A stretch of DNA of 36,863 nt from an uncultured Faecalibacterium sp. (GCA_934512105.1 CAKSWQ010000021.1:1-36863); one strand, 5' to 3'. Shown: positions 21,543-29,718, counted from the first letter of the stretch. The notes: generated by a model from the sequence alone, not told the origin. Translations and numbers: made by a program.

Positions 21543-21586
21543 GCCCCCGCCGACACTTTTTTCCCTCTGTCGGCGGGGGCTTTTTT
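21543..21586 (+). terminator. terminator of the EF-G-like gene
   Basis: A perfect 13-bp stem (GCCCCCGCCGACA with TGTCGGCGGGGGC) followed by TTTTTT. Confidence 0.93.
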
Positions 21587-21655
21587 GCTTGCTGTTATGC
21601 GGAAATAAGGCAGCCACTGCCAACGGCAGAAAGCGCATTCTTCCCGTAAAAATGC

Positions 21656-21687
21656 AAAGTCGGACAGCCCGCAGGCTGTCCGACTTT
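21656..21687 (-). terminator. terminator region of asnB
   Basis: A 14-bp perfect stem AAAGTCGGACAGCC/GGCTGTCCGACTTT with loop CGCA, about 70 nt beyond the asnB stop codon. The T-tract is short (TTT on either strand). Confidence 0.65.
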
Positions 21688-21757
21688 GTTCTGATAAAAT
21701 ATGTTTTCCGCTATTTATGCGCAAAGCACAGCGGAGCGCATTCAAAATGCTCTGGCG

Positions 21758-23344
21758 TTACACGCCGGAGGCACCGTAGTTTGCCAGCACGCGGGCAGAG
21801 GGGTCGTTGACGTTGCAGCCCGGCCATGCCTTGTTGGGCATCCAGAAGCCCACGATGGTGCGGCTCTGGTCGTGGTAGTACTTCTCAAAAATTTCGCGGT
21901 AGAACAGGCTCTCCTTGGTAAAAGGCATGCAGTGTGCCGAGTAGTTTGCCCGGCGCATCTGGAACTCTTCCTCAGTGTACAGGCTCTCGGCGTACTCCTT
22001 GATGTCGTCCACCATGCTGTGGCCCACGGCGTCCGAGAAGGCGGCCTTTTCGCGCCACAAAATCTCCGGTGGCAGCCAGTCGCCCTCAAAGGCCTTGCGC
22101 AGCAGGTACTTGCCCTTGCCGTAGCGGTTCAGCTTCTTTTCCGGGTCAATGGCCATGACGTAGCGGACGAAGTCCAGATCGCCGAAGGGCACGCGGGCCT
22201 CGATGCTGTTGGCGGAGATGCAGCGGTCGGCGCGGAGAACATCGTACATATACAGCTCGCGGATGCGCTTCTGGCTCTCCTGCTGGAAGGCGTCGGCGGT
22301 GGGGGCGTAGTCGGTGTATTTGTAGCCGAACAGCTCGTCCGAGATCTCGCCGGTCAGCAGCACACGCACATCGGTCTGCTCGTGGATGGCCTTGCACAGC
22401 AGGTACATGCCCATGCTGGCGCGGATGGTGGTGATATCCCATGTACCCAGCAGCCGGATGACCTCCTCCAGACTGCTGAGCACCATCTCGCGGTTGATGA
22501 TGATCTCGTGGTGCTCGCTGCCAAGATAGTCCGCAGTCTGGCGGGCGTATTTCAGGTCGATGGCATCGGTGTCCATGCCGATGGCAAAGGTGCGGATGGG
22601 TTTGCCCAGCTTCTTGGCGGCAATGGAGCACACCAGCGAGGAATCCAACCCGCCGGAGAGCAGGAAGCCCACAGGTGCATCGGCATCCAGCCGCTTTTCC
22701 ACACCAGCGATCAGCTTCTCGCGGATGTTCTGCAGGATGGTGGGCATATCGTCCTGCATGGGGGCGGGCACATCGGCAATGTCCTCGTAGCGCACAAAGC
22801 GGCCGTCGCAGTAGTAGCTGCCGATGGGGAAGGGACGGATATCATCGCACCAGCCGATGAGGTTGCGCATCTCGGAGGAGAAGGCGATCTTGTGGCTGGA
22901 CTTGGAGTAGCCGTAGAACAGCGGACGGATGCCGATGGGGTCGCGGGCGGCGATGAGCCGGTCCTTGCGGGAATCGTACAGGATCAGCGCAAACTCGGCG
23001 TCCATGTGGCGGAACATATCCAGCCCGTACTCGTAGTACAGCGGCAGCAGGATCTCGCAGTCGCAGTCGGAGCAGAACTTATAGCCCCGGCGCTTTAAGA
23101 TCTCTTTTTCAAACCGGAAGCCGTACAGCTCGCCGTTGCACACCACGCAGTCAGCGCCCCGGTAAAAGGGCTGCATCCCCTCCGGGGTCAGTCCCATGAT
23201 GGCGAGCCGCCCAAAGCCCATCAGGCCGTAGGGCCCCTCCACCACCCGCTGGTCGTCCGGCCCGCGGTCCACGGTGCGCAGCAGATACTCTTTGAATTTT
23301 TCGGCACTCAGGTCGTGCCCCGTATAACCCATAACACAACACAT
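21758..23344 (-). CDS. asnB: asparagine synthetase (glutamine-hydrolysing)
   Basis: A 528-residue two-domain enzyme that makes asparagine from aspartate, ATP and glutamine. ATG 23344 is chosen so that Cys2, the N-terminal nucleophile of class II amidotransferases, follows Met (MCCVMGYTG; most family members read MCGI). The glutaminase domain continues with RGPDDQ, LAIMG and VCNGELYG. The synthetase domain has the pyrophosphatase loop FLLSGGLDSSL and TGEISDELFGY. AGAGGGG lies upstream. The gene is preceded by a T-box leader with an AAC specifier, so expression should rise when tRNA-Asn is uncharged. This agrees with the product and fixes the function. Confidence 0.96.
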   Translation of the reverse strand: MCCVMGYTGHDLSAEKFKEYLLRTVDRGPDDQRVVEGPYGLMGFGRLAIMGLTPEGMQPFYRGADCVVCNGELYGFRFEKEILKRRGYKFCSDCDCEILLPLYYEYGLDMFRHMDAEFALILYDSRKDRLIAARDPIGIRPLFYGYSKSSHKIAFSSEMRNLIGWCDDIRPFPIGSYYCDGRFVRYEDIADVPAPMQDDMPTILQNIREKLIAGVEKRLDADAPVGFLLSGGLDSSLVCSIAAKKLGKPIRTFAIGMDTDAIDLKYARQTADYLGSEHHEIIINREMVLSSLEEVIRLLGTWDITTIRASMGMYLLCKAIHEQTDVRVLLTGEISDELFGYKYTDYAPTADAFQQESQKRIRELYMYDVLRADRCISANSIEARVPFGDLDFVRYVMAIDPEKKLNRYGKGKYLLRKAFEGDWLPPEILWREKAAFSDAVGHSMVDDIKEYAESLYTEEEFQMRRANYSAHCMPFTKESLFYREIFEKYYHDQSRTIVGFWMPNKAWPGCNVNDPSARVLANYGASGV

Positions 23345-23370
23345 ACTTCTTACCCCTCTTGTAAAAACGA

Positions 23371-23671
23371 TAAAAATAAAAATACGGCAGCACATTCATC
23401 CCATAGTCCTAGGACGAATATGCTGCCGTATCCGTGGTGCCACCTAAATTACCGGCATACGCAATACGCCGGTCACTTTTGTGCGCTCTCCCCGTTGAAA
23501 GCACTGCCGCGATAACGAGCGGCGCACGTCTGCCCCTACTGCTGCACACCGCAGGTTCAGGGAGCGGCTCACGGGTGTTCTTCGGGCTTCGTTTTCTGCG
23601 CGGCTTCCAGCATCCCGCACTCTCTGTAAGAAAAACCTGAGGCCTTACTTTTCCCGGTCAACGCTTTTATT
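23371..23671 (-). promoter_or_regulatory. T-box riboswitch, Asn (AAC) specifier, controlling asnB
   Basis: The T-box sequence AGGTGGCACCACGG is at 23445-23432. It is followed by a terminator with a 20-bp imperfect stem (ATACGGCAGCA arms, 23431-23382) and a T-rich tail. Stem I contains the AGAGAG motif. In the 3' strand, GAAGAACACCCGTGAG gives the specifier AAC (23579-23577) followed by a purine. The distance from specifier to TGAG is 5 nt, the same geometry as in the Trp leader at 29.6 kb. Uncharged tRNA-Asn should favour the antiterminator. Confidence 0.92.
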
Positions 23672-23677
23672 GTCTGC

Positions 23678-23706
23678 ATTGTATCACGGGTTTTTGTCCG
23701 TGTCAA
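23678..23706 (-). promoter_or_regulatory. promoter of the asnB T-box leader
   Basis: Minus strand TTGACA (23706-23701), a 17-bp spacer and TACAAT (23683-23678). The -35 box and spacer lie inside the last codons of the upstream Fur-family gene. Confidence 0.85.
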
Positions 23707-24169
23707 CACAGCAGGCGCATTTTTTTGCAGGCTGTTCTTCTGCTGCGGACGGTGCCGCGTTTTGCGCACAATGACGGCACAGCCCGTACAGCACGCTGCC
23801 CTCGCATTGCAGGGTAAAGCCGTGCTCTGCCATCAGGTGGGCGCGCACTTCATCCATAAAATGGCAGTCCAGATGATAGATGCGCCCGCACTGCACGCAC
23901 TTGAGGTGCAAATGCTCCCGGCAGTGGCGTCCCTCGTCCACATACTGGAACACCGCTCGCTCGCCTTTATCGGCCACATATTTCATAATCCGCTGCTCGC
24001 CCGCCAGCTTATCCAGATAGCGGTATACAGTGGTGGGGTTGGGGCTTGCGCCCTGTGCCTCCAGATGCTCCAGAATGTTGGAGGCGCTTACCGCGTGCTG
24101 GCGGTTGTTGATGAGGTAGTCCAAGATGAGCTGCCGGGTGCGGGTGTTGTAGCCATCGCTTCGTGCCAT
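23684..24169 (-). CDS. Fur-family metal-responsive transcriptional regulator
   Basis: A 161-residue winged-helix repressor. ATG 24169 has AAAGGA about 10 nt upstream. The DNA-binding half is RTRQLILDYLINNRQHAVSA and NPTTVYRYLDKLAGEQRI. The metal half has CREHLHLKCVQCGRIYHLDC and YGLCRHC, giving the two CxxC pairs of the structural zinc site. The extra C-terminal segment is Cys-rich (KKCACC). It may be Fur, Zur or PerR; the His-rich EHLHLKC is compatible with any, and I cannot choose. It has its own promoter. Its 3' end holds the asnB promoter. Confidence 0.93.
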   Translation of the reverse strand: MARSDGYNTRTRQLILDYLINNRQHAVSASNILEHLEAQGASPNPTTVYRYLDKLAGEQRIMKYVADKGERAVFQYVDEGRHCREHLHLKCVQCGRIYHLDCHFMDEVRAHLMAEHGFTLQCEGSVLYGLCRHCAQNAAPSAAEEQPAKKCACCVDTDKNP

Positions 24170-24215
24170 GAGAGATTCGGTCCTTTCCGGTGTAGATGTG
24201 TTGTTTTTCAGCCCT

Positions 24216-24244
24216 ATTGTAGCACAGTTTGCGCTTGGATGCAA
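24216..24244 (-). promoter_or_regulatory. promoter of the Fur-family gene
   Basis: Minus strand TTGCAT (24244-24239), a 17-bp spacer and TACAAT (24221-24216). No clear Fur-box palindrome is seen over it. Confidence 0.7.
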
Positions 24245-24544
24245 AAGGAGCGGGCGAAAAGTCTGTCTGTTTGGCGACAAGCACAAAAAACATTGTGAAA
24301 AATAGCAAAATCGAGGCGGAATCTTTGTATAAAACGGAAAACACGTCAAAATTAAGCAAAAAGTCTTGTAAAAAATGCCCTAATGTGAAATAATATACTA
24401 GATAAAGTGGTTGGATTGCAGCCGGGATACAAGCTGGCTGAACATGAAGAAGAAGAAACCGGCAGCGGTGGGTTTGCGCTGCCGGTTCGGACGTTTTGGA
24501 ACGTTTTTGGAGAAGAAGATAACGAAGAATAGGAGAGTGTGCTT
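24245..24544 (+). other. long leader region of the GntR gene
   Basis: About 300 nt without a convincing gene. An AT-rich stretch holds a -10-like TATACT (24394-24399) without a matching -35 box. The hairpin AACCGGCAGCG/CGCTGCCGGTT (stem within 24457-24487) has no immediate T-tract. It could be a regulated leader; I recognise no known riboswitch. Confidence 0.4.
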
Positions 24545-25204
24545 ATGAAAGAGCAGGAAGCACAGGCAAAGCTCAGCCTGAAGCTGCAGGCGTACCAGTA
24601 CCTCAAGACCAAGATCCTGAACTGCGAGTACCGCCCCAACGAGTTTCTGAACGAGCAGAAGCTCTGCGCCGAGATGGGCAACATCAGCCGCACCCCCATG
24701 CGGGATGCGCTGGGGCGTCTGGAGCAGGAGGGGCTGATCACCATCCTGCCCAAAAAGGGCCTGATGGTCTCCGGCATCACCGAGGAGGACGTGCACAGCA
24801 TGTTTGAAATGCGTCTGCTGGTGGAGCCCTACGCCCTGCGTACTTACGGCAATGCCATCCCCCGGGAGCAGCTGGAGGCCTACGCCGAACTGATGCACCA
24901 CAGCGAGCGCATCGAGGACTTCTGCGAGTCGGACGACGACTTCCACGAGCTGCTGATGAGCACCCTGCCCAACAAGTATCTGCGCTCTGCCTACGACCGC
25001 ATCACCGGCCTGAACACCCGCTTCCGCATCATGACCGGCAAGGTGAGCATGATCAATCAGGAGCAGACCTGTGAGGAGCATCTGCAGATTCTGGATGCTG
25101 CTCTGGCAGGGGACTGGGACAGCGCAGCTATGGCATTACAGCACCATCTGGAGCTGGCCCGCGATAAAGCCGAGGGCGTCATCAAGGTCATCCGCCTGTG
25201 GTAA
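24545..25204 (+). CDS. GntR-family regulator, FCD (FadR) subfamily
   Basis: A 219-residue regulator. ATG 24545 follows AGGAGAG. The N-terminal winged helix is KLQAYQYLKTKILNCEYRPN and LCAEMGNISRTPMRDALGRL, with the wing ITILPKKGLMVSG. The C-terminal FCD domain is all-helical and carries the metal-ligand pattern Asp/His (DDFHELL), His (CEEHLQIL) and His (LQHHLELAR). FCD regulators usually sense organic acids or sugar acids. No target gene adjoins it: a terminator follows, then a mobile element. Its regulon is unknown. Confidence 0.94.
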   Translation: MKEQEAQAKLSLKLQAYQYLKTKILNCEYRPNEFLNEQKLCAEMGNISRTPMRDALGRLEQEGLITILPKKGLMVSGITEEDVHSMFEMRLLVEPYALRTYGNAIPREQLEAYAELMHHSERIEDFCESDDDFHELLMSTLPNKYLRSAYDRITGLNTRFRIMTGKVSMINQEQTCEEHLQILDAALAGDWDSAAMALQHHLELARDKAEGVIKVIRLW

Positions 25205-25218
25205 AAGAATAGAAGTAA

Positions 25219-25258
25219 AAAAGGTCTGCTGCACCGTGCGGTGCAGCAGACCTTTTGT
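25219..25258. terminator. terminator of the GntR gene
   Basis: A perfect 17-bp stem (AAAAGGTCTGCTGCACC, 25219-25235, with 25240-25256) and loop GTGC, with A/T tracts on both sides. Confidence 0.92.
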
Positions 25259-25277
25259 GTTGGGTAGCTTGAGCGAG

Positions 25278-25512
25278 CGACAACCACCAGCTCTGCTGGT
25301 GGAGTAGAAAATGCTTTAGCTATAAGATTCGAGCGAAGCGAGATGACAGAGAAATTGTCATCTTAGAAGATGCACTTTGCAACATAGCTCGTTAGAGCGG
25401 TAGGGCAGGTAATGCAGATGAAAGATGCTTGCTCGTGGCCCCTTAAGGGGCTTTGCCAGTAAGGTGCCCTTCTAGGGCTTACTCAAGCCACCGGCTTAGC
25501 CGGTGGTTTTGA
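25278..25512 (+). mobile_element. miniature IS200/IS605-like element without transposase
   Basis: About 235 bp bounded by two matching subterminal hairpins, CCACCAGC-TCT-GCTGGTGG (25284-25302) and CCACCGGC-TTA-GCCGGTGG (25488-25506). Paired end hairpins without terminal inverted repeats are typical of IS200/IS605 ends. The interior is highly structured (AGATGACA/TGTCATCT, GGCCCCTTAAGGGGC, GCCCTTCTAGGGC) and has no open frame. The 3' part resembles right ends that encode the guide RNA of TnpB transposons. No transposase or TnpB is present, so it would need to be mobilised in trans. Boundaries are approximate. Confidence 0.65.
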
Positions 25513-25551
25513 CTTTTACGAGAAGGAACACAGCATAGAAGGAAGTCTCCC

Positions 25552-26322
25552 TCAGATAAGGTGGTTTTCAATGCAGTAATGATAGACCCCGTCCTCTTCC
25601 ACAGAGCGGCAGAGGACGGCAGCTCTGGCCTTGACCTCTTCGAGCGCGTTTCCCATGGCAACACCCGTACCGACCGCTTCCAGCATTTCGATGTCGTTCC
25701 GCCCGTCCCCAAAGGCAATGGCTTCGGACTTTGAAAATCCATAATGCGCCAAGACCGCCCTTACAGCGTTTCCCTTGCCGCAGGAGAGCGGAATAATATC
25801 TACTGCCTTGTCCCACCATGCGGTGATCTGTGTGGCGTGCGTCCCCTGTAAGATCTGTGTGTATTCGGCACTGTTGCAGGAGCACATGATCTGATAGATC
25901 TCCTCCTCGCACAGCGCATCAAAATGCTCAGAGATCACCAGCTTTTCGCTGCCAAAGGAAAAGTATTGTGCCAGATCGGGGTCTGTCCCGTTTGTTACGA
26001 TAAAGTGCTCATTGCTGATAGCAGCTGCCCGGTGCATCTGCTTCAGATTTTGCAGAATTCTGTGTTTGTCATCAGCGTCCAGCGGATTTTTGAAGAGCAC
26101 GGTATCCTTGCTGCGGACATAGGAGCCGTTGAAGGTCAGCCAGATATCAAAATCGACGCCTTCAAAATGCGGGATGGAGAGATAGCCTCTGCCGGTCGCC
26201 ATGCACAACAAGACCCCGTTTGCTTGCAGCTGCTGTAAAGCCTGCACAGTTTTGGGGGATGGCTCCTTGCTGCCCAGCTTGAGCAAGGTTCCGTCTACAT
26301 CAAAAAAAGCAATTTTTATCAT
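25552..26322 (-). CDS. HAD-superfamily (Cof-type) phosphatase
   Basis: A 256-residue hydrolase. Motif I is FDVDGTLL (nucleophile Asp8, Asp10), motif II is in MATGRGY, the Lys of motif III is probably in CGKGNAV, and motif IV is FGDGRNDIEML. The C2-type cap lies between motifs II and III, as in Cof/YbiV-like sugar-phosphate phosphatases. ATG 26322 follows AGAGGTG and is only 24 nt from the end of the ABC ATPase gene, with no terminator between, so it is probably co-transcribed with the T-box controlled transporter. Its substrate cannot be inferred; a role linked to tryptophan is not evident. Confidence 0.92.
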   Translation of the reverse strand: MIKIAFFDVDGTLLKLGSKEPSPKTVQALQQLQANGVLLCMATGRGYLSIPHFEGVDFDIWLTFNGSYVRSKDTVLFKNPLDADDKHRILQNLKQMHRAAAISNEHFIVTNGTDPDLAQYFSFGSEKLVISEHFDALCEEEIYQIMCSCNSAEYTQILQGTHATQITAWWDKAVDIIPLSCGKGNAVRAVLAHYGFSKSEAIAFGDGRNDIEMLEAVGTGVAMGNALEEVKARAAVLCRSVEEDGVYHYCIENHLI

Positions 26323-26346
26323 ACGACACCTCTGGTAAAAATATTT

Positions 26347-27165
26347 TTATTTCTCCACCTTGCTCAGCAGGATGCGGTCGTTATCAAGGTTTTTGCCCGC
26401 GTTCTCGCGGAACTTTTCCAGCAGGTCGTCCACGGTCATCTTGCTGCGCGCTGCGCCCTTTACGTCAAACACGATGCGTCCGGCGTCCATCATCAGGGTG
26501 CGGTTGCCCAGTTCCAGCGCCTGATGCATATTGTGGGTCACCATCAGGCAGGTGATCTTTTTCTCCGCCACGATGCTCTTGGTCAGCGCCAGCACCTTTT
26601 CGGCGGTGGCGGGGTCCAGCGCGGCGGTGTGCTCGTCCAGAAGCAGAAGCTTGGGGGTGACAAGGGTAGCCATAAGCAGGGTAAGCGCCTGCCGCTGACC
26701 GCCGGAGAGCAGCCCCACCGGCTGCTTCATGCGGTCCTCAAGGCCCATGTCCAGCAGGGCAAGCTTTTCGCGGAAAAGCGCCTTATCCTTGCGGGAGATG
26801 CGGGAGAAGATGGCATTGGGCGCGGTGCCTGCGCGCAGGTAAGCCAGCGCCAGATTTTCCTCAATGGTCATGTTGGGCGCGGTGCCCTTGAGCGGGTCCT
26901 GAAACAGATGCCCGATGACCTTGCTGCGCTGGTGCTCCGGCGCAAAGGTGATGTCCTGCCCGCCCAGCAGAATGCTGCCCTCGTCGGCAATAAAGCCGCC
27001 GGTGATGGCGTTGAACAGGGTGGATTTGCCCGCGCCGTTGGAGCCCACAATGGTGGCAAAATCTCCGGCTTCCATTTGCAGGCTTACGCCGGCAAGCGCT
27101 ACCTTTTCGTTGACGGTGCCGGGGTTAAAGGTCTTGTGCAGGTCGTTCAGCTGCAGCATTTCCAT
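26347..27165 (-). CDS. ABC transporter ATPase of the TrpXYZ-like importer
   Basis: A 272-residue nucleotide-binding subunit. It has Walker A GSNGAGKST, the Q-loop region around HLFQDP, signature LLSGGQRQAL, Walker B LLLLDEHTA and the switch His in MVTHNMHQAL. The start at ATG 27165 lies 1 nt after the permease stop codon, with GGAGGG upstream. It powers uptake with the permease and binding protein of this operon. The COG1101-type ATPase, COG4120-type permease and COG2984-type binding protein are the standard set of this transporter class. Tryptophan is suggested by the leader's UGG specifier. Confidence 0.94.
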   Translation of the reverse strand: MEMLQLNDLHKTFNPGTVNEKVALAGVSLQMEAGDFATIVGSNGAGKSTLFNAITGGFIADEGSILLGGQDITFAPEHQRSKVIGHLFQDPLKGTAPNMTIEENLALAYLRAGTAPNAIFSRISRKDKALFREKLALLDMGLEDRMKQPVGLLSGGQRQALTLLMATLVTPKLLLLDEHTAALDPATAEKVLALTKSIVAEKKITCLMVTHNMHQALELGNRTLMMDAGRIVFDVKGAARSKMTVDDLLEKFRENAGKNLDNDRILLSKVEK

Positions 27166-27166
27166 T

Positions 27167-28111
27167 TTACTGTCCCTCCCTGTTGGTCACGGTGCGGCGT
27201 GCACGGGCGGCGTGACGGCGCTTTTCAAAGGCGAAGTGCTCCCGGATGGCGGGCATGGAGATGGCTATTGCCACAATGATGGCGGATACCAGCTTCATGG
27301 CAGCTGCGGGCACATTGAACCGCAGCGCCACCGCCACGATAAAGCGGTACAGGCAGCTGCCGAACACCACGCCAAGGATGCGGCGCAGCATGGTACGCTT
27401 GCCCACCAGCGTCTCGCCGATGATGAGAGAAGCCAGTGCAATGGTCACCATGCCGGTGCCCACGTTGATATCGCAGCTTTTCTGGTACTGCGCCAGCAGT
27501 CCGCCGGACAGCGCACACAGCGCACCGGACACGCACAGACCCACCGTGATGGTAAAGGCGGGGTTGATGCTGGAAGCGCGCACCATGGCAGCGTTATCGC
27601 CGGTGGCGCGGATGGAAAGCCCCAGCCGTGTGCCCAGAAAGCCCAGCATCGCCGCGCAGGCGATGGCAATGATAACTGCCGCCAGCGCCAGTTTGTACCA
27701 GCTGCCCAGAAAGCCCAGCGAAGTTTTTGCCATGGAGAAGATGGTGGGAGTCTTGACCAGCGACATGGTGGAGGAAAAGCCCATCACCGCCAGATTGATG
27801 GTGTACAGGCCGGTATTGACGATGATACCGGCCATGATGCTTTCCACCCCGAGCCTTGTCTGCAAAAAGGCGGTGACAAAGCCGGAGCACACCCCCGCAG
27901 CCATAGCAGCCGCCAGCGCAAGGATGGGGTGGCCGGTCAGTGCCACCTGACAGGCCACGGCGCAGCCCAGCGTAAAGCAGCCGTCGGTGGAAAGGTCGGC
28001 AATATTCAGGATGGAGTAGCTGAGAAACAGTGCCAACGCCACCAGTCCGTAGATGCAGCCCAGCTCCAGCGCTGTCTGCAAAACGTTGAGGGAAAAGATA
28101 CTCGCTAGCAT
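27167..28111 (-). CDS. ABC transporter permease (COG4120 type)
   Basis: A 314-residue membrane protein with about eight or nine hydrophobic segments in the branched-chain/ribose permease fold. It has LELGCIYGLVALALFLSYSI at the N-terminus, IADLSTDGCFTLG, then GLSIRATGDNAAMVRASS, the cytoplasmic loop that contacts the ATPase. ATG 28111 follows AAAAGGAG. The C-terminal tail is basic (FEKRRHAARARR). The stop is 1 nt before the ATPase start, indicating tight coupling. Upstream is a 147-nt gap with hairpins separating it from the binding-protein gene. Confidence 0.94.
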   Translation of the reverse strand: MLASIFSLNVLQTALELGCIYGLVALALFLSYSILNIADLSTDGCFTLGCAVACQVALTGHPILALAAAMAAGVCSGFVTAFLQTRLGVESIMAGIIVNTGLYTINLAVMGFSSTMSLVKTPTIFSMAKTSLGFLGSWYKLALAAVIIAIACAAMLGFLGTRLGLSIRATGDNAAMVRASSINPAFTITVGLCVSGALCALSGGLLAQYQKSCDINVGTGMVTIALASLIIGETLVGKRTMLRRILGVVFGSCLYRFIVAVALRFNVPAAAMKLVSAIIVAIAISMPAIREHFAFEKRRHAARARRTVTNREGQ

Positions 28112-28156
28112 GGTGCATGCTCCTTTTATGTTTTTTGAGTGGATGGATTAACTGGT

Positions 28157-28258
28157 ATTTCATTTTCACGGGAGGGAAAACACTTTTCCCAGAACCGCCA
28201 AAGGCTCTCCCTTGCGGGAGAGCCGGAAAAGCCGTCAGGCTTTGACGGAGCGGGGCGT
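28157..28258 (-). other. intercistronic hairpins and short shared repeat
   Basis: The gap between permease and binding-protein genes contains GGCTCTCCC-TTGC-GGGAGAGCC (28203-28224) and AGCC-GTCA-GGCT (28230-28241), which could attenuate transcription after the binding-protein gene. It also holds CATTTTCACGGGAGGG, repeated exactly near 34303-34318. Confidence 0.55.
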
Positions 28259-29359
28259 TCAGGAGAAGTTCTCGGCGGTGGTCACCTCGGTGATCTCGGT
28301 GCAGTAGGGCTTGAAGGCTTCCTTCAGGGCAGCAAGATCCAGCCCCAGTGCCTCGGCGGTCTCGGTGTTGATGGTGACGATGCCGTTGTCAAAGGTCTGG
28401 TAGGGCAGGTCTGCGGGGGTTTTGCCGTCGCACAGCAGCTGGCTGACCATATCGGCGGTAGCCTCGCCCAGCTGGACGTAGTCCACGCCGTAGCCCACCA
28501 GTGCGCCGTTCAGCGCAAAGCTGTCGGCACCGGTGTAGTGCTGCACCCCGGCCTCGATGAAGCTCTCATAGATGGACAGCTCAGCGGTCATGATGGTGTT
28601 GTCGGTGGGGGTGAATACGGCCTTGACCCCGGCGGCGACCAGTGCCTCGGCAGCCATCTGCACCTCGGCGGTGGTGGTGCCGTTCTTTTCCACCACCTTG
28701 ATGCCGTTCTTCTCGCAGAAAGCCTTAGCGTCCGCAATGGCCTGGGTGGAGGAATCCTGACTTAAATCGTACAGCAGACCGATGGTATCAATGCCGGGGT
28801 TTGCCGCCACGATCAGGTTCATGATGGCGTCGGTGTTCAGCGCATCGGAGGTGCCGGTGATGTTCTCCTCGCCGTCAAAGCCTGCGGCGGCGGGGTCGGT
28901 CACGGCAGAGTAGACCACTGGGATGTCGGTGTCCTCCACAGCAGCCAGCATGGTAGCGGCGGTGGGGGTGGCCACGGCTACGATCACGTCCACGCCGTCA
29001 GCCACAAGGTCTGCGCCGATCTGGTTCAGGTTGGACTGGTCGGCCTGTGCGTTGGCATAGTAATCGGCGTAGTCAAAGGTGACGCCCTTCTCCTTACCAA
29101 TGGCATCCAGACGGCTCTCCACAGATTCTACGATCTGGTTAAGGGAGGCGTGGTCCACATAGTTGACGATGCCCACTTTAAAGGTCTCGCCGGCGGCAGC
29201 GGCGCTGCCGGAAGCCGCTGCGGAGGAAGAAACCGCTGCACTGGAGGCAGAGCTGGAAGCAGCGCTGCCGCAGCCGGTCAGTGCCATGGCAGAAACAGCA
29301 GAGGCAGCCAGAGCGGCCTTCAGGAAGCTGCGGCGGGAGATCATGTTCAGGTTTTTCAT
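28259..29359 (-). CDS. ABC transporter substrate-binding lipoprotein (COG2984 type, TrpX-like)
   Basis: A 366-residue binding protein. ATG 29359 follows AAAGGAG. The signal MISRRSFLKAALAASAVSAM has a twin-Arg motif, with lipobox LTGC, then a Ser/Ala linker. The mature part is the ABC_sub_bind fold (FKVGIVNYVDHASLNQIVES, VIVAVATPTAATML, PVVYSAVTDPAAAGF, FTPTDNTIM, GVDYVQLGEATADMV). Members of this class bind aromatic or other amino acids. It is the first gene after a T-box leader whose specifier reads UGG, so tryptophan or a precursor is the likely ligand. This is inference from regulation, not from the binding site. Confidence 0.92.
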   Translation of the reverse strand: MKNLNMISRRSFLKAALAASAVSAMALTGCGSAASSSASSAAVSSSAAASGSAAAAGETFKVGIVNYVDHASLNQIVESVESRLDAIGKEKGVTFDYADYYANAQADQSNLNQIGADLVADGVDVIVAVATPTAATMLAAVEDTDIPVVYSAVTDPAAAGFDGEENITGTSDALNTDAIMNLIVAANPGIDTIGLLYDLSQDSSTQAIADAKAFCEKNGIKVVEKNGTTTAEVQMAAEALVAAGVKAVFTPTDNTIMTAELSIYESFIEAGVQHYTGADSFALNGALVGYGVDYVQLGEATADMVSQLLCDGKTPADLPYQTFDNGIVTINTETAEALGLDLAALKEAFKPYCTEITEVTTAENFS

Positions 29360-29396
29360 AGTGGTAACTCCTTTCCCGGAGCGGGCGGCAAATCAA

Positions 29397-29426
29397 AAGA
29401 CCCGCTCCCTTTGCGGGACGGGTCTT
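29397..29426 (-). terminator. second hairpin between T-box and binding-protein RBS
   Basis: AAGACCCG/CGGGTCTT with inner GTCCCGC..GGGAGC, followed on the minus strand by TTTTGATTT. It stands directly after the T-box terminator and cannot be opened by the T-box antiterminator, so it either adds termination or shields the mRNA. Confidence 0.6.
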
Positions 29427-29712
29427 AAAACAAAACGACCCTGTCCCTGTGTGTTATCCACAAGGACAGGATCGGTAAATTACGATTCTGCGGTGCCACC
29501 TTGCTTGCTCTGCATCCAATACAGCAGAGCCACTCACGGAGAGCCAACACTCCCCTGTCCTGTAACGGAGACTTCCGTCCAAAGCTACTAGGGCTTATAC
29601 CCGTTTGCCCGGCCCTCGGCGGCCCACGAAACTCTGCCCCGCTTTCGCCCGTTTGCACTGTCCGGGCTCACTGCAGATGCGCTGTGCAGGTTCTCTTCCG
29701 CCTCATCGGTTT
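29425..29712 (-). promoter_or_regulatory. T-box riboswitch, Trp (UGG) specifier, controlling the ABC importer
   Basis: The T-box sequence AGGTGGCACCGCAGA is at 29501-29487. It is followed by the terminator GATCCTGTCC/GGACAGGGTC (29473-29437) with a T-rich tail. Stem I has GATGA (K-turn side), GGCGG/CCGCC and AGAGA. On the 3' strand, TTTCGTGGGCCGCCGAG gives TGG (29626-29624) followed by a purine and C, 5 nt before CGAG, the same spacing as the AAC specifier in the asnB leader. TTC three nt earlier was considered but does not fit that spacing. Confidence 0.87.
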
Positions 29713-29718
29713 GATTGC

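Noticed and set aside
19157..21745. 862-codon open frame on the minus strand across the EF-G-like gene
   Set aside because: It mirrors the codon structure of the EF-G-like gene, lacks an RBS and encodes low-complexity His/Gly/Val-rich sequence; long antisense frames are common in GC-rich coding DNA.
24444..24548. 34-codon frame (KKKKPAAVGLRCR...) ending in an ATGA overlap with the GntR start
   Set aside because: No RBS before its ATG, and its sequence is set by a GC-rich hairpin; the overlap with the GntR start is probably chance.
29623..29632. TTC as a Phe specifier in the second T-box
   Set aside because: The spacing to CGAG and the following base pattern (purine then C) fit TGG and match the AAC leader; TTC fits neither.
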